A DNA stretch of 64,000 bases from Pseudobacteriovorax sp. (GCA_013215145.1 JABSRP010000036.1:22874-86873), one strand, 5' to 3'. Shown: positions 36,901 to 46,312, numbered from the stretch's first letter. The notes: a model not told the origin generated them from the sequence alone. A program made the numbers and translations.

Positions 36901-39900
36901 TTGCAGCTTGCAATACCAATTCCTACCTCAAAAAAAATATCCTTCCCAACAAGAGTTTGGTTGAGCGATATGGTGACTTTCAGATTATGATTGCTGGCGA
37001 TAGCGACTATCTAGCGACACGGGTGGCTCACAGACTTAATTTGGAGGGTCCAGCCCTTACCGTTGGTACCGCATGCTCATCATCTCTCGTAGCAATCATT
37101 CAGGCTGTCAACAGCCTAAGACAAGGCCAATGCCAATACGCTTTGGCTGGGGGAGTCAGCATTACGGCTCCTATTCATTCGGGCCATTTCACCGAGGAGG
37201 GCAGCATCAAAAGCCCCGATGGTTTCTGCCGACCATTTTCAAAGGATGCGAAGGGTACCTATTTCAGCGATGGTGTAGGTGTTGTCATGCTAATGCCTCT
37301 CAGTCAGGCAGAAAAAGAAAATCGGAAAATATACGGTGTCATTCGAGGAGTTGGAATCAATAATGATGGCATCGATAAAGTCAGCTATTCAAGCCCCTCG
37401 GTTAAGGGTCAAGTGGACTGTATCAAGCAGGCTCTTGAAGATGCCTCTTTAAGCAGTGACCAAGTGGATTTTATCGAGTGTCATGGTACTGGCACCCATA
37501 TCGGAGATCCATTAGAAGTCGAGGCCTTAAGACGAGCGTTCTCCGATAGTACAACAAATAGGAGTCCGTTGATTGGATCCCTCAAGGGTAATATCGGACA
37601 TTTGGCAGCGGCAGCGGGTGTCACAGGATTGATTAAAGCATCTTTATCATTATATTATCGGAGATTGCCAGCCTCCATTCATAGTCGTCCAGTCAACCCG
37701 ATGCTAAAACTAGATTCAGGGTGTTTTAGGATCCCGGAGGAGACCATTGACTTAGGGGACAAACCTGTGACTGCAGGGGTGAGCAGCTTCGGTATTGGGG
37801 GTACTAATAGCCATATTATAGTTTCGTCCAGGGGTGCACGAGTCGAGCAACCAAGGTCTGCTAACAGCTTCAGCTTGTTTTCGAGTTCGACTGACCCAAA
37901 ACAAAAGCCAAGGCAGACGCAGCTGATAGTCAATGGTAAATATATTAGTCATGATATTTCCGACAATATTGAGCGACCAAAGACGGCACTTTTATTTCCT
38001 GGGCAAGGGTCCCAAATCTCTGGAATGGGGACGGAGTATTACCGAAACTGGCCAGCATTTAGGGAAAAAATTGAACTAATGAACCCCATCGTCAAAGGTT
38101 TGAGTGGTATCAGGCTCGACGAGATCTTTCAATTAGATCCAACGGAATTACAAAAGACTCACAATGCTCAGCTAGCAATCTTTGGTTTTTCTTATGCTAT
38201 AGCATCATCCCTGGAAGGCTGTGGATTAGAATTTGATATAATGGTGGGCCATAGTATTGGAGAATATGCTGCGGCAGTTATTGGTGGGTGTCTTAGTTTG
38301 CAGCATGCCCTTGAAATTGTGTTTCATCGCGGTCGACTCATGCAAGCGCTTCCAAAAGGCGGCATGGTTGCCCTGCGTACCGACAAGGTTCTAGATTTAC
38401 CCTCCGATATTGCGCTAGCTGCAAACAATAATGAAGTAGAAAAGGTTATTGCAGGACCGCTCGATTCGCTCAATCAGTATGTATCTTTTCTCGAGAAAAG
38501 AGGTATCGCTACCCGAAAACTCAATACCTCTCACGCGTTTCACAGTTCGATGATGCAGCCTATGGTCGAGGAATTTGGCTCAATTCTAAAGGAGAAATCC
38601 TTTAATAAACCCAATAGTGAAGTGATATCGACGTTAACAGGAGAACCTTGGTCAGAAAGCCCTCCGGACCCGACATACTGGATAGACCACGCTATAAAGC
38701 CTGTGGACTTTTGGAGAGCGGTGTTAAACTCTGATTGTGAACAGTTTATTGAAGTCGGACCGGGACGAGCACTCTCTCAAATCATTAAACGATCGCGTAA
38801 ATCTTTCTCAACCTTTGCTATTCACGATCAAAGCCAAACAAAAAGCGAATGGGAATCCCTGTTAACAGGGATCTCGCTGCTCAGATCTGGGGGAATTATA
38901 GGAAACAAATTTGCCTATGACGAGTTTAATCAAGCAAGTAAAAATAACATCTTCGAAGGATATAAATTTGATCGCGCCAAATGCTGGTTTGATCCAATCA
39001 AACCCAAAGAGGCCCCCAAAATCAATCAAACCACTCAACTACAGGTCGCAACTAACATGAAAGAGCTTAAAGATTTTCGATCAGAAATTACCGAAATCCT
39101 ATTTGATTCTTCAGGAATTCAAGTGACACCGAATCAATACTCACGCTATTTTATCGAAGTTGGATTGGACTCACTATTTTTGACTCAACTGGCCGTGAGC
39201 TTAAGAAATCATTTTAAATGTGACATTTCTTTCCGTGGATTAAGCGATGAATATCCAACAGTAGATGCCTTAAATGAGTATATTCAAAAGCAAGCTCCCC
39301 AGTACATCGAAACGTCACCAGATCCAGTAACGACAACTGAGACGAATAAAGTAGCCACGATCACGCCAAGCGAAGAAACCGCTCTGGCGTCAACGATACC
39401 GGCAACTTTTCAGACTAGAATGCCTCACAATTCCGGTCATACATCCATACACTCTATCGTGCAGCAACAGATTCAGTTGATGCAACAGCAACTATCGCTA
39501 CTTCAAGGTGAACCAGTGCAAGCGGAACCAGCACAGACTGATCAGGAGTCACAGGTATCACAGGAAACACAGCAAGCTAATCATTCTGGTTTGCGTGTCG
39601 TGACCCAATCAGATGCCCCAAAAACCGAACATGTATCACCATCAGGTAAACGATTTGGGCCCATGCCCAAAATCTTAAATCGAAATCCTTTGATCAATGA
39701 TCCACAGAAACAAGCCTTTGAGGTCTTTGCCAAGGTGTATAATGCCAAAACCCAGTTATCAAAACAGGCGACACAAGAGCAACGGTTTGCCCACGCCGAT
39801 CCTCGCACAGTGTCTGGGTTTCATAAGCAAATAAAAGAGGTCGTCTATCCCATTCATATCAATAAGGCCGAAGGGTCTCTCATCAGTGACATCGATGGCA

Positions 39901-41174
39901 ACACGTATCTAGATATCGCCTGCGGCTTTGGTTCGATGTTTTTTGGCCACAACCACCCTACGATTACTGAGAAAATGACATATACTTTAAGCAACGGGTA
40001 TGCGATTGGGCCTCAAGCTGAACTAGCTGGCCCTGTTGCCGAGCGCATTGCAAAACAAATCGGACAGGAAAGAATTGGTTTTTGCAATACTGGTTCGGAA
40101 GCTGTCCTGGGAGCATTGAGAATTGCACGAACTAAAACGGGAAGAAAAAAAGTAGTCTTTTTCAAGGGCGCCTATCATGGAATCTTTGATGAGGTTATCG
40201 CAACCTCCGGGCCTAAGGGTACCATTCCCGCTGCTCCAGGGATTGGTCGGAACTCTGTCTCAGAGTCCATAATACTTGACTATGGAACTACCGAAAGCCT
40301 CGAGTATATCAAAGACCATGCCTCTCATATCGCTGCAATTCTTATAGAACCCGTTCAAAGTCGTAATCCCAAACTATTTCCCATTGAGTTTCTTAGAGAA
40401 CTAAGGACCATATGTCGGTCGGAAGGGATTACATATATTTTAGACGAGGTGATTACAGGTTTTCGGATCGCTAAGGACGGGATCAACGGTAAGTACGGAT
40501 TGGATGCCGACCTAGTGTGCTATGGTAAGATTATCGGTGGCAGTTTACCTATAGGCTTGTTAACGGGAAATAAGGATCATATGGACCATCTAGACGGCGG
40601 TCATTGGGCTTACGGAGATACATCTGTTCCCGAAGTTGGTGTTACATTCTTTGCTGGTACCTTTGTGAGGCACCCTCTAACCCTTGCCGCTGTTGAAGGT
40701 GTATTAGATCTTTTCGACGAATCAGATCATTGCGATACTGCCAATCAAAAAGCCGAAAAGTTTGTCAACAAACTCAATCAACTTTTCGATGAATTCCATA
40801 TCGATTTTAAAATGGAACACTTTGGATCTTTGATGTTCCTTAGAGTACCTGATACCTTTCTCGGTGAGGAATTATTTTCCGCTTGGTTAAAGTATCACGG
40901 TGTCTTTTCTCAGGCGGGAATTCCTTGCTTTATCAACAGTGCTCTTACTGACAAAGATGTGGAATCTCTAATCCACCGTTTCCAAAAAACGATTCAAGAG
41001 ATGAACGCAGTGGAACTCTTACCCATCAAAGACGGAAAATCGCGAATTCCATCTAAAAGCCTAAATGATGGCCGTTTTTTGGCGATGACTCCTGAAGGCG
41101 AGCCTGCATGGTTCAAAGAAGATCCAGAAAACTCCAATAGCTATCTCATGCAGGAGTTTAAAAAACGATCATAA
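33912..41174 (+). CDS. Hybrid NRPS/PKS: hydrolase-A-PCP-KS-AT-ACP-aminotransferase
   Basis: This 2420-residue megasynthase starts at a TTG with a GGAGGTG site. Domains: alpha/beta-hydrolase (about 1-265; GNCSG elbow with Cys111), adenylation (about 290-760; FTSGSTGKPK at 418, SSGKIDRK with Lys747), PCP (Ser807), ketosynthase (about 885-1310; Cys1055, His1191, His1230), acyltransferase (about 1350-1640; GHSIGEY with Ser1448, HAFH at 1541-1544, typical of malonyl-CoA), ACP (Ser1754), a Gln-rich linker, and a class III PLP aminotransferase (about 1930-2370; Lys2206). The A pocket reads D-V-Q-L-F-A-H-V-V-K, close to the Pro code D-V-Q-L-I-A-H-V-V-K. The ACP-aminotransferase order parallels mycosubtilin/iturin/microcystin enzymes that make beta-amino acids. 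The tail (PEGEPAWF-EDPE) resembles segments found between such aminotransferases and C domains. No KR, DH, ER or TE. Confidence 0.92.
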   Translation: MRESTHFFGKYSHLFGILTESAVNHSLPTIVLWNTGISTHCGPNRINVTLARTLAKLGFRVFRFDLSGLGESEHRRDGSTGQEKNNLDTLDALDYLRTADHGEKFVLIGNCSGAVDAHYAAARDSSVCGLLMVDGYVYPTSQYHVHYYRKRIFNLKRWKNFIERKKKDLTGDNPVDIFGGDYPDKDQTEAELRSVIDRGCKVRVFFTGGFEYKYTYFDQFFDMFPSIAKNDIELTVYPDADHLFTVVEHRRSYIEDVCQWVSNHWESHTSFDDKSLTNLKNDDSHNKDDSMLYRSAVVVNQENYSYKKLEELIAQTANLLESHGISAGDRIGIALPRGIHQIVSVLVCEKMNITYIPIDPSQPKDIIESLLSETSCKLIYGDLQSSKFLNLTTDQIIHHSNCYDPRMIDTDMDRYILFTSGSTGKPKSIALPSSVLDGLIDWQLSQFTEVPRTLLFSPLSFDVSYQELVTTIRAGGTIFPISESHRSDPVALLEFIEEHQINQLYLPFIALNLLCYTAMVKKSWPTSIKSVFTAGEQLVINDGIREFFRQTGARLSNHYGPSETHVVTAYMMPNDVDSWDDLPPIGKPLPGFDIELWPIESEDADETHEIVIGGHFVKGRYLDPALNQGRFLDKDGKRYYKTGDIGFRDKDDNFHFVSRIDHQLKINGYRIEGAAIESAVMSLQGITSAVVVKQKIGHEDILTVFYSGDHDHDLKSVRHELSKVFPKYSLPNRVTRLDEFSRTSSGKIDRKSLATYGIGKLSSTREILEDQSEISDDWTHSIISTIKDIAGIELLADDNIFHRGVSSVQAVKVALELCQRHSDTDLLSAIDLFQHPTPNALGQYLSQSKNTHTPLKASTTRFPQNETQKSSSTENGDVIPPETANSDIAIIGLSGRFPAADNPYVFYQNLLAQKESATAFDKTTIDPSHLDFLGDPRYVPRRGIISDADHFDHKLFGFNPKEAALIDPQHRVFLEEAYNCLIDARCVFQQNRNIGVFAACNTNSYLKKNILPNKSLVERYGDFQIMIAGDSDYLATRVAHRLNLEGPALTVGTACSSSLVAIIQAVNSLRQGQCQYALAGGVSITAPIHSGHFTEEGSIKSPDGFCRPFSKDAKGTYFSDGVGVVMLMPLSQAEKENRKIYGVIRGVGINNDGIDKVSYSSPSVKGQVDCIKQALEDASLSSDQVDFIECHGTGTHIGDPLEVEALRRAFSDSTTNRSPLIGSLKGNIGHLAAAAGVTGLIKASLSLYYRRLPASIHSRPVNPMLKLDSGCFRIPEETIDLGDKPVTAGVSSFGIGGTNSHIIVSSRGARVEQPRSANSFSLFSSSTDPKQKPRQTQLIVNGKYISHDISDNIERPKTALLFPGQGSQISGMGTEYYRNWPAFREKIELMNPIVKGLSGIRLDEIFQLDPTELQKTHNAQLAIFGFSYAIASSLEGCGLEFDIMVGHSIGEYAAAVIGGCLSLQHALEIVFHRGRLMQALPKGGMVALRTDKVLDLPSDIALAANNNEVEKVIAGPLDSLNQYVSFLEKRGIATRKLNTSHAFHSSMMQPMVEEFGSILKEKSFNKPNSEVISTLTGEPWSESPPDPTYWIDHAIKPVDFWRAVLNSDCEQFIEVGPGRALSQIIKRSRKSFSTFAIHDQSQTKSEWESLLTGISLLRSGGIIGNKFAYDEFNQASKNNIFEGYKFDRAKCWFDPIKPKEAPKINQTTQLQVATNMKELKDFRSEITEILFDSSGIQVTPNQYSRYFIEVGLDSLFLTQLAVSLRNHFKCDISFRGLSDEYPTVDALNEYIQKQAPQYIETSPDPVTTTETNKVATITPSEETALASTIPATFQTRMPHNSGHTSIHSIVQQQIQLMQQQLSLLQGEPVQAEPAQTDQESQVSQETQQANHSGLRVVTQSDAPKTEHVSPSGKRFGPMPKILNRNPLINDPQKQAFEVFAKVYNAKTQLSKQATQEQRFAHADPRTVSGFHKQIKEVVYPIHINKAEGSLISDIDGNTYLDIACGFGSMFFGHNHPTITEKMTYTLSNGYAIGPQAELAGPVAERIAKQIGQERIGFCNTGSEAVLGALRIARTKTGRKKVVFFKGAYHGIFDEVIATSGPKGTIPAAPGIGRNSVSESIILDYGTTESLEYIKDHASHIAAILIEPVQSRNPKLFPIEFLRELRTICRSEGITYILDEVITGFRIAKDGINGKYGLDADLVCYGKIIGGSLPIGLLTGNKDHMDHLDGGHWAYGDTSVPEVGVTFFAGTFVRHPLTLAAVEGVLDLFDESDHCDTANQKAEKFVNKLNQLFDEFHIDFKMEHFGSLMFLRVPDTFLGEELFSAWLKYHGVFSQAGIPCFINSALTDKDVESLIHRFQKTIQEMNAVELLPIKDGKSRIPSKSLNDGRFLAMTPEGEPAWFKEDPENSNSYLMQEFKKRS

Positions 41175-43541
41175 TTCAGATGAGGGGTCATGACTCCAGA
41201 ATTCTCCAATATCTTGAATGATACTGGTTGAGATAAGACTCCCTTGTTGATCTCCGCCCCAATCATCTGGAAATGTAGCGCGAAAACTCTGACTCTTAAA
41301 ACGACTATCTAGTAATACAACAATAGCACGCTCGGATTCGGTCCTGACCACACGACCAGCTGACTGCACCGATCTTGTCATAGCTGGGTAGGTATAAGCA
41401 TAGTTTTGACCCTGTTTATACTTCTGTTCATAAAATCGCTCTTTGATCCGACGCTCAAAGCTAAAGGCGGGAATCGCTGGCCCCACAACAAATGCACCAA
41501 AAAAACCATAGCCTTTAAAATCAACGCCTTCAGAAAGCTGCCCGCCTTGGACGCAGCAAAGAAGGTACTTTGTTCCATCTTGAGTCTGTTTTCTGATCGT
41601 ATCCTTTATATCTTCAATATCTTTGACGGAAGCTCCCTGCTCCTGAGTCAAAATATCCATATCGAGTTTCGAAGACTGAAGGCGTTCAACAATGTTTTTT
41701 AAATAGAAATAGCTAGGAAAAAAGACGAGATAATGACCAGGCTTAATCTTTACCAATCTTGAAATGACTTCCACAACCCTATCATAGTGAAGGTGTCTCT
41801 TCTTGTAGGTAGTTTCGACTTGAGGGACAATTAAAATTTTTCTATTCGTTTTTGGAAAAGGCGAGGCAAACTCGCCGACTTTAAGGTATCGCTTAGAAAA
41901 GCCTGACATGCGGCTATAAAAATCAAATGGCTTTACCGTAGCAGAAAATCCGACTATTGCATGATACTTCTTCCATTGTTCTGATAGATAGAAGCTAGGA
42001 TCAAGACAGACGATAGACAGCGTTTTTTGATCCCTCTCCTGTTTGCCAACCACCACGAGCTCATCATAAATTTCACTAAGTGCATAGGCTTCCATCCAAT
42101 CGTTCCATAAAAAGTAAAGCCAAATCAAAGGATGACTAAGGGATAGAGGCTCCGAGGATTGAAATCGGGTCATAACACATTGGTTTAGCTCTTGGCTTAA
42201 TTGGTTCAGTTCTTTTTCTGGGATATCGTTGATAAGTCGATGTTCCTTCTGACAATACTGTCCCAACCAGTTATTGGTTCGCTCAAAAACGTCTTCTTCT
42301 TTTTTCGTCAACTGATCTGAAGAGGTTTCAAGATACTCAGCAATGGTATGGACTGGAATACTAGGGGACAAGCCATCAATGGATCGCTCATAAAGATTAT
42401 GAACTTCGTCGAAGACTAGAATCGGCTTAGGCAAAGGTATGATAAAGTTATTAAGCCTTTCAATAACCGTGTTTTTATTACTTATGATGTAGTTATAGTC
42501 ACAGATTATAATATCAGCTGTATAAATCTGTTCCTGAGCTAATTCGTAAGGACAAATCTCGTAGTCTAATCCCACAGTTTCACAATAGTCTCTGTCTATA
42601 AAAACCGACCCCTCTTGGATTTTATTGCGTTTACTATAGTAATCGAATGAATATGGGCATATATCTGATCGGCAATCAACCTCACTTTGCAAACAAGCCT
42701 TAGATTTTGCAGTCAAAACCAATATTTTGGGAGATCCTTGAGGAAAAGACATCAACTTCAAAAAATCTATAGCATTCTTAAAGAGCGAGTTTTTTGGTGC
42801 TGAAAAAATTAATGCTCTGCCTTGAGAAAAGGCTTTCATCATCGAAGGGAACATGACTCCAGCTGTTTTTCCGAGACCTGTTGGTGCTTGGAGCAATAAT
42901 TGGGAGCCTTTTTGAATATGAGACTCGACAAATTGAATCAATTCCTCTTGGCCGTTGCGCTTCCGCTCAAAAGGAAACGTCAAACTTTCAGCGATTTTCT
43001 CTCTTTTAGATTTTAGCTCTTCCATCTCCTTAAACAGATCAACGATCTGCTCCAAGCGATCCTGGAACCATATTTTAGCCGCGTCATCAATGAGAATATC
43101 TATCATCTTCTCGCGCCGCGTCTTGCTGCAGACAAGCCGAAGCTTAAGTTTCGGATAAGACTGATGACAAGATTCGTAAAGTAAGCCATAGGTAAGCAAC
43201 TGTAGTCGATAGGGATGCATGGCATTTTCATAAATCTCATCAACAAGGTCATGAAATCTATGTGTCGATTTGATTTCTTCTAGGAGAATGTCCGGGCTGC
43301 GGTAGAGACCATCGATGCGACCAAGTAGCTCTATCGTCAACTCATCAAATGAAAAGCCTGACTTAATTGAGACCTCAGCCTCATAGGTATCATTTTCTTC
43401 CTGTAGTTTACTCTGAATGTCTTGGTGAATTTGGATGCCTAAATCCATACCAAATTCGGAGCCTAGATCGGTATGTAGATCACCCGTTTTTTTTAATGGA
43501 ACGGCAAAATCTCTAACGGCTATTTTCAAGTGTTTAGACAA
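41169..43541 (-). CDS. DinG/XPD-like helicase with N-terminal PD-(D/E)XK-like nuclease
   Basis: The 790-residue protein has an N-terminal nuclease-like domain (about 1-190; GRIDGL and LLEEIKST give the D...E-x-K pattern, as in Cas4/RecB-type nucleases) fused to an SF2 helicase of the Rad3/DinG type. Helicase motifs: Walker A APTGLGKT near 220, four Cys (CLQSEVDC, CPYSFDYY, CPYEL region) suited to an Fe-S cluster, DEVH box near 380, GFSAT, and a C-terminal SAGRVVRTE motif VI. It likely processes DNA repair or replication intermediates. The TTG start has an AGGT site. Its stop overlaps that of the NRPS/PKS hybrid by 6 bases, convergently. Confidence 0.85.
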   Translation of the reverse strand: MSKHLKIAVRDFAVPLKKTGDLHTDLGSEFGMDLGIQIHQDIQSKLQEENDTYEAEVSIKSGFSFDELTIELLGRIDGLYRSPDILLEEIKSTHRFHDLVDEIYENAMHPYRLQLLTYGLLYESCHQSYPKLKLRLVCSKTRREKMIDILIDDAAKIWFQDRLEQIVDLFKEMEELKSKREKIAESLTFPFERKRNGQEELIQFVESHIQKGSQLLLQAPTGLGKTAGVMFPSMMKAFSQGRALIFSAPKNSLFKNAIDFLKLMSFPQGSPKILVLTAKSKACLQSEVDCRSDICPYSFDYYSKRNKIQEGSVFIDRDYCETVGLDYEICPYELAQEQIYTADIIICDYNYIISNKNTVIERLNNFIIPLPKPILVFDEVHNLYERSIDGLSPSIPVHTIAEYLETSSDQLTKKEEDVFERTNNWLGQYCQKEHRLINDIPEKELNQLSQELNQCVMTRFQSSEPLSLSHPLIWLYFLWNDWMEAYALSEIYDELVVVGKQERDQKTLSIVCLDPSFYLSEQWKKYHAIVGFSATVKPFDFYSRMSGFSKRYLKVGEFASPFPKTNRKILIVPQVETTYKKRHLHYDRVVEVISRLVKIKPGHYLVFFPSYFYLKNIVERLQSSKLDMDILTQEQGASVKDIEDIKDTIRKQTQDGTKYLLCCVQGGQLSEGVDFKGYGFFGAFVVGPAIPAFSFERRIKERFYEQKYKQGQNYAYTYPAMTRSVQSAGRVVRTESERAIVVLLDSRFKSQSFRATFPDDWGGDQQGSLISTSIIQDIGEFWSHDPSSEL

Positions 43542-43561
43542 TGATTGTTACCTACGATGTC

Positions 43562-45298
43562 CTAAATAATTTGGAAGATCAAATCTGTTGTCGTCCAATA
43601 TCTATTGCCTGAACCAACAACGGTAACCTCACGACCATTGCGGATGGCCAAGCGTAGTTGATTATATAGAATATTTAGTCTATCCCAGATTTCAGGATCT
43701 AAAGTGATTTCTTTGACTTGTAGCTTTCGTTTCGTATCGATAGTCTTCGCTAAGCTTGTGGTGTAAGTCACTCCGCGCTGAGCACAGTGAACCCACTGAG
43801 ATTTTTTTTGCAGATAAACATCGCTAAAAAGTAGACGACCAAACCAACGAAGTTTATGCATCTCGTACAATCCTTGCCAGATAATCTTCTCCATCAGGTC
43901 AACTAACTCTTCGAGAGTCATCTCCGCCTCTTCCGCCGCCTCATCATCTTCAACAGAATCATCTAAAACTTCGGTCTTTTTTGTAGTTTTCAGCCGCTGT
44001 ATCTCTTGATTTTTTTCGAAGAGATACTTACGTCTTTTGCGCCAAGTGGAAGAGAGCAGCTTGTACCCATCAGGGTTCGCTAAAACGCTTTTTAGCCTTG
44101 AACGCATTTCATCGATCACAAAAACTTCAATATCCTCCTCTACAAGGACCCTAAGCATAGCTAGTAGCTGTTTGAGTTGACTACGAGAATCGGAGGTACT
44201 AGGTGAATCACCTGATGAAATGGCAATTATCAGTCGGCACTGCTCAAGAAGGAATTCTTTATTGGATACGTTCTGACCCCAAATAGGGTCCGGCTTGGAA
44301 GAAAATAAATCAAACGCCAAAAATTGCCGATCGTGATGTTTGAGCACCCGATTATAAGGCGGATGGTATCGTTTAATGGCTTGATTCTCTCTAAATAAAG
44401 CGCCGATTTCTGTTTCCTCTTCAAACACCTCAAGCCTTTTGATCTGAGCAAGCAATTCGTTGGTTTTTGAACCTTTAGTTTGGCGTCCGCGAAAGTAAGA
44501 GTTGACTCTAGCATGCAGATTCTTTGCTTTGCCGACATATAGCAGACGATCGGTGCCGTCATAAAAATGGTAGATCCCAGGGACCTTAGGGATCGCAAGA
44601 CGAATACTTGGGTCGATAATTTTTGTGACATCACGTTTTCGCTCGGTAGACACAGTAGATTTCGACTTAATAATGGCCATGACAGTTGATGCAAACGGAA
44701 GTTCGGAATCACTTACCTTTTGTTCCAATTGTTGCCAGATAAACTGCGTTGCAAGGAGATGATCTTTGGCTCTTTTGCATTCCGCAAGAGGAAACCCAAG
44801 ATGCCCAGCAACAGCCCTAAGGCTATAAGATCCGAGACCCGGGACAAGAACCTTAGACAATCGATGGGTACAAATAATCTCGCGATTGTCACGCCAATTA
44901 GGAAGCCTGGTCTTCAAGCAATCTGCCAAAAAACCAGTTTCAAAGCGCGCGTAATGTATCACTAGAGGAACCCTAGGATGCTCTTCGAGACAATGGGCGA
45001 ACCTATCGACAAAGGCATCTAAGGAAACACCGTCACTTTCCATAAGAGTCGCATCAATTCCTGTGATCCGTACCACCCGCTTAGGAAGCTCATGGCGCGT
45101 CTTAATGATAGCCGTCTGCAAAATATCAGCGCCATCACCAGCTTGAGAGTCCACATGCAACCAGGCTGCTTCAATCATTTCCCCCGTCTTGACTGACGTG
45201 CTGGTAGTTTGGCAATCGAAGAAAATATACTGAGATATTGGGAGACTAGACAATAGGTATCGATCCTTATGAACGGCTTTCGTAGAGGCAAAAAACAC
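43562..45298 (-). CDS. Exonuclease-like (DnaQ fold) and GIY-YIG fusion protein
   Basis: The 578-residue protein starts at a GTG. Residues about 25-195 look like a DnaQ/epsilon-type exonuclease domain, but motif I is DCQTT instead of DxET, motif II HYARFE instead of N-x-x-FD, and motif III lacks the usual His and Asp (CKRAKDHLLAT). The GIY-YIG domain (about 235-320) is intact: PGIYHFYDG, LLYVGKAKNLHARVNSYF, and EETEIGALFRENQAIK. The rest (about 330-578) is acidic/coiled and unassigned. UvrC N-termini and DnaQ-GIY-YIG fusions in other bacteria have the same order. DNA repair is the likely role; the exonuclease half is probably inactive. Confidence 0.8.
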   Translation of the reverse strand: MFFASTKAVHKDRYLLSSLPISQYIFFDCQTTSTSVKTGEMIEAAWLHVDSQAGDGADILQTAIIKTRHELPKRVVRITGIDATLMESDGVSLDAFVDRFAHCLEEHPRVPLVIHYARFETGFLADCLKTRLPNWRDNREIICTHRLSKVLVPGLGSYSLRAVAGHLGFPLAECKRAKDHLLATQFIWQQLEQKVSDSELPFASTVMAIIKSKSTVSTERKRDVTKIIDPSIRLAIPKVPGIYHFYDGTDRLLYVGKAKNLHARVNSYFRGRQTKGSKTNELLAQIKRLEVFEEETEIGALFRENQAIKRYHPPYNRVLKHHDRQFLAFDLFSSKPDPIWGQNVSNKEFLLEQCRLIIAISSGDSPSTSDSRSQLKQLLAMLRVLVEEDIEVFVIDEMRSRLKSVLANPDGYKLLSSTWRKRRKYLFEKNQEIQRLKTTKKTEVLDDSVEDDEAAEEAEMTLEELVDLMEKIIWQGLYEMHKLRWFGRLLFSDVYLQKKSQWVHCAQRGVTYTTSLAKTIDTKRKLQVKEITLDPEIWDRLNILYNQLRLAIRNGREVTVVGSGNRYWTTTDLIFQII

Positions 45299-45502
45299 CC
45301 GACATTTGTACGATAGTTCCGGAACTTCCCGAGGGCAATCACGATTTGGTCAACACACCCAGAAAATGCAATTCTTACGAGTGATCAATCTTTAGTCACA
45401 AGCTTTTGCATTAATTTCGAACACTTACGATGAGGCGTAATATTTGCATAGATCGAACCGATACGGATCGGACCCGCGGACATTGACTAGAGGTTGCCTA
45501 TT

Positions 45503-46249
45503 ATGAAGATATTTATCCAAGGAATTCTATTTTTTTTCTTCGGTTTTGTCGTCGCCATAGCCTGTAACGACGCAGAATTCGACAATAACCCCACGGTTAA
45601 CGCCCCCTCCTTTGAGGATGCTAGCAACGAGCCAAAGGACGCTCCTGCCAAGCCGGAACCGAAAAAGCAGCCTGAATCTGTGGGCGGCAATGTTGACGCC
45701 AACCTTCCAGACACGACTATTGTCGACGATACCTTCGTTGAGTGTGCACCAAACCTTGAGGCCTCAGTGTACCCCATCAAAGCACTGCTTTACGAACTAC
45801 CAGTTGATACTCCTGCGCTACCAAACTTCGCAAGCCTCCCTGCTATCAAAACTGTCTGCATGAAGCAGCTCGACATCGCAACGAGGGATTTTGAAGACGG
45901 ATTTCCAGGAGTCGATAATCTTATTGAATGGTTCGGCCTTGATATTCGATTCAAGGTGGACATCCCAGCAGACGGAAACTACACATTTTTCGTTAACTCT
46001 GACGATGGGTCGAAACTATACATCGATGGCAACCTTGTTATCGATAATGATGGCCAGCACTCACCAAGAGAGTTATCAGCAAGTGTTAACCTAACCAAAG
46101 GTATACACAGCTTCAAAGTGGAGTACTTTCAGGGTCCCAAAACTCAAATTGCCTTGGAATTATTCTGGCAATCAGAAAGTTTTCCTAAAGCCTATATCGA
46201 CCCGAGCTACTTGAAGCCTGATTTGGATCCGAACTTTACTATTAATTAG
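45503..46249 (+). CDS. PA14-domain lipoprotein
   Basis: The ATG at 45503 (GAGG upstream) begins a lipoprotein signal ending VAIAC; a TTG at 45494 is possible. After a Pro/Glu/Lys-rich linker and a region with two Cys, residues about 145-235 form a PA14-like beta-sandwich: FKVDIPADGNYTFFVNSDDGSKLYIDGNLVIDND, then GIHSFKVEYFQGP and ALELFW. PA14 domains bind glycans and occur in adhesins and glycosidases. It may bind surface or environmental carbohydrate. Confidence 0.8.
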   Translation: MKIFIQGILFFFFGFVVAIACNDAEFDNNPTVNAPSFEDASNEPKDAPAKPEPKKQPESVGGNVDANLPDTTIVDDTFVECAPNLEASVYPIKALLYELPVDTPALPNFASLPAIKTVCMKQLDIATRDFEDGFPGVDNLIEWFGLDIRFKVDIPADGNYTFFVNSDDGSKLYIDGNLVIDNDGQHSPRELSASVNLTKGIHSFKVEYFQGPKTQIALELFWQSESFPKAYIDPSYLKPDLDPNFTIN

Positions 46250-46286
46250 AGGATTCGACCTAATTTTCGATATATTCCTAAGTTTT

Positions 46287-46312
46287 GCGCACTCGTAATC
46301 CTTACAGTGCGC
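46287..46312. repeat. 7-bp inverted repeat in the intergenic gap
   Basis: GCGCACT at 46287-46293 and AGTGCGC at 46306-46312 form a perfect stem with a 12-base loop, 37 bases after the stop of the PA14 gene. No T-run follows on the plus strand. It may stop or stabilise the upstream transcript. Confidence 0.45.
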
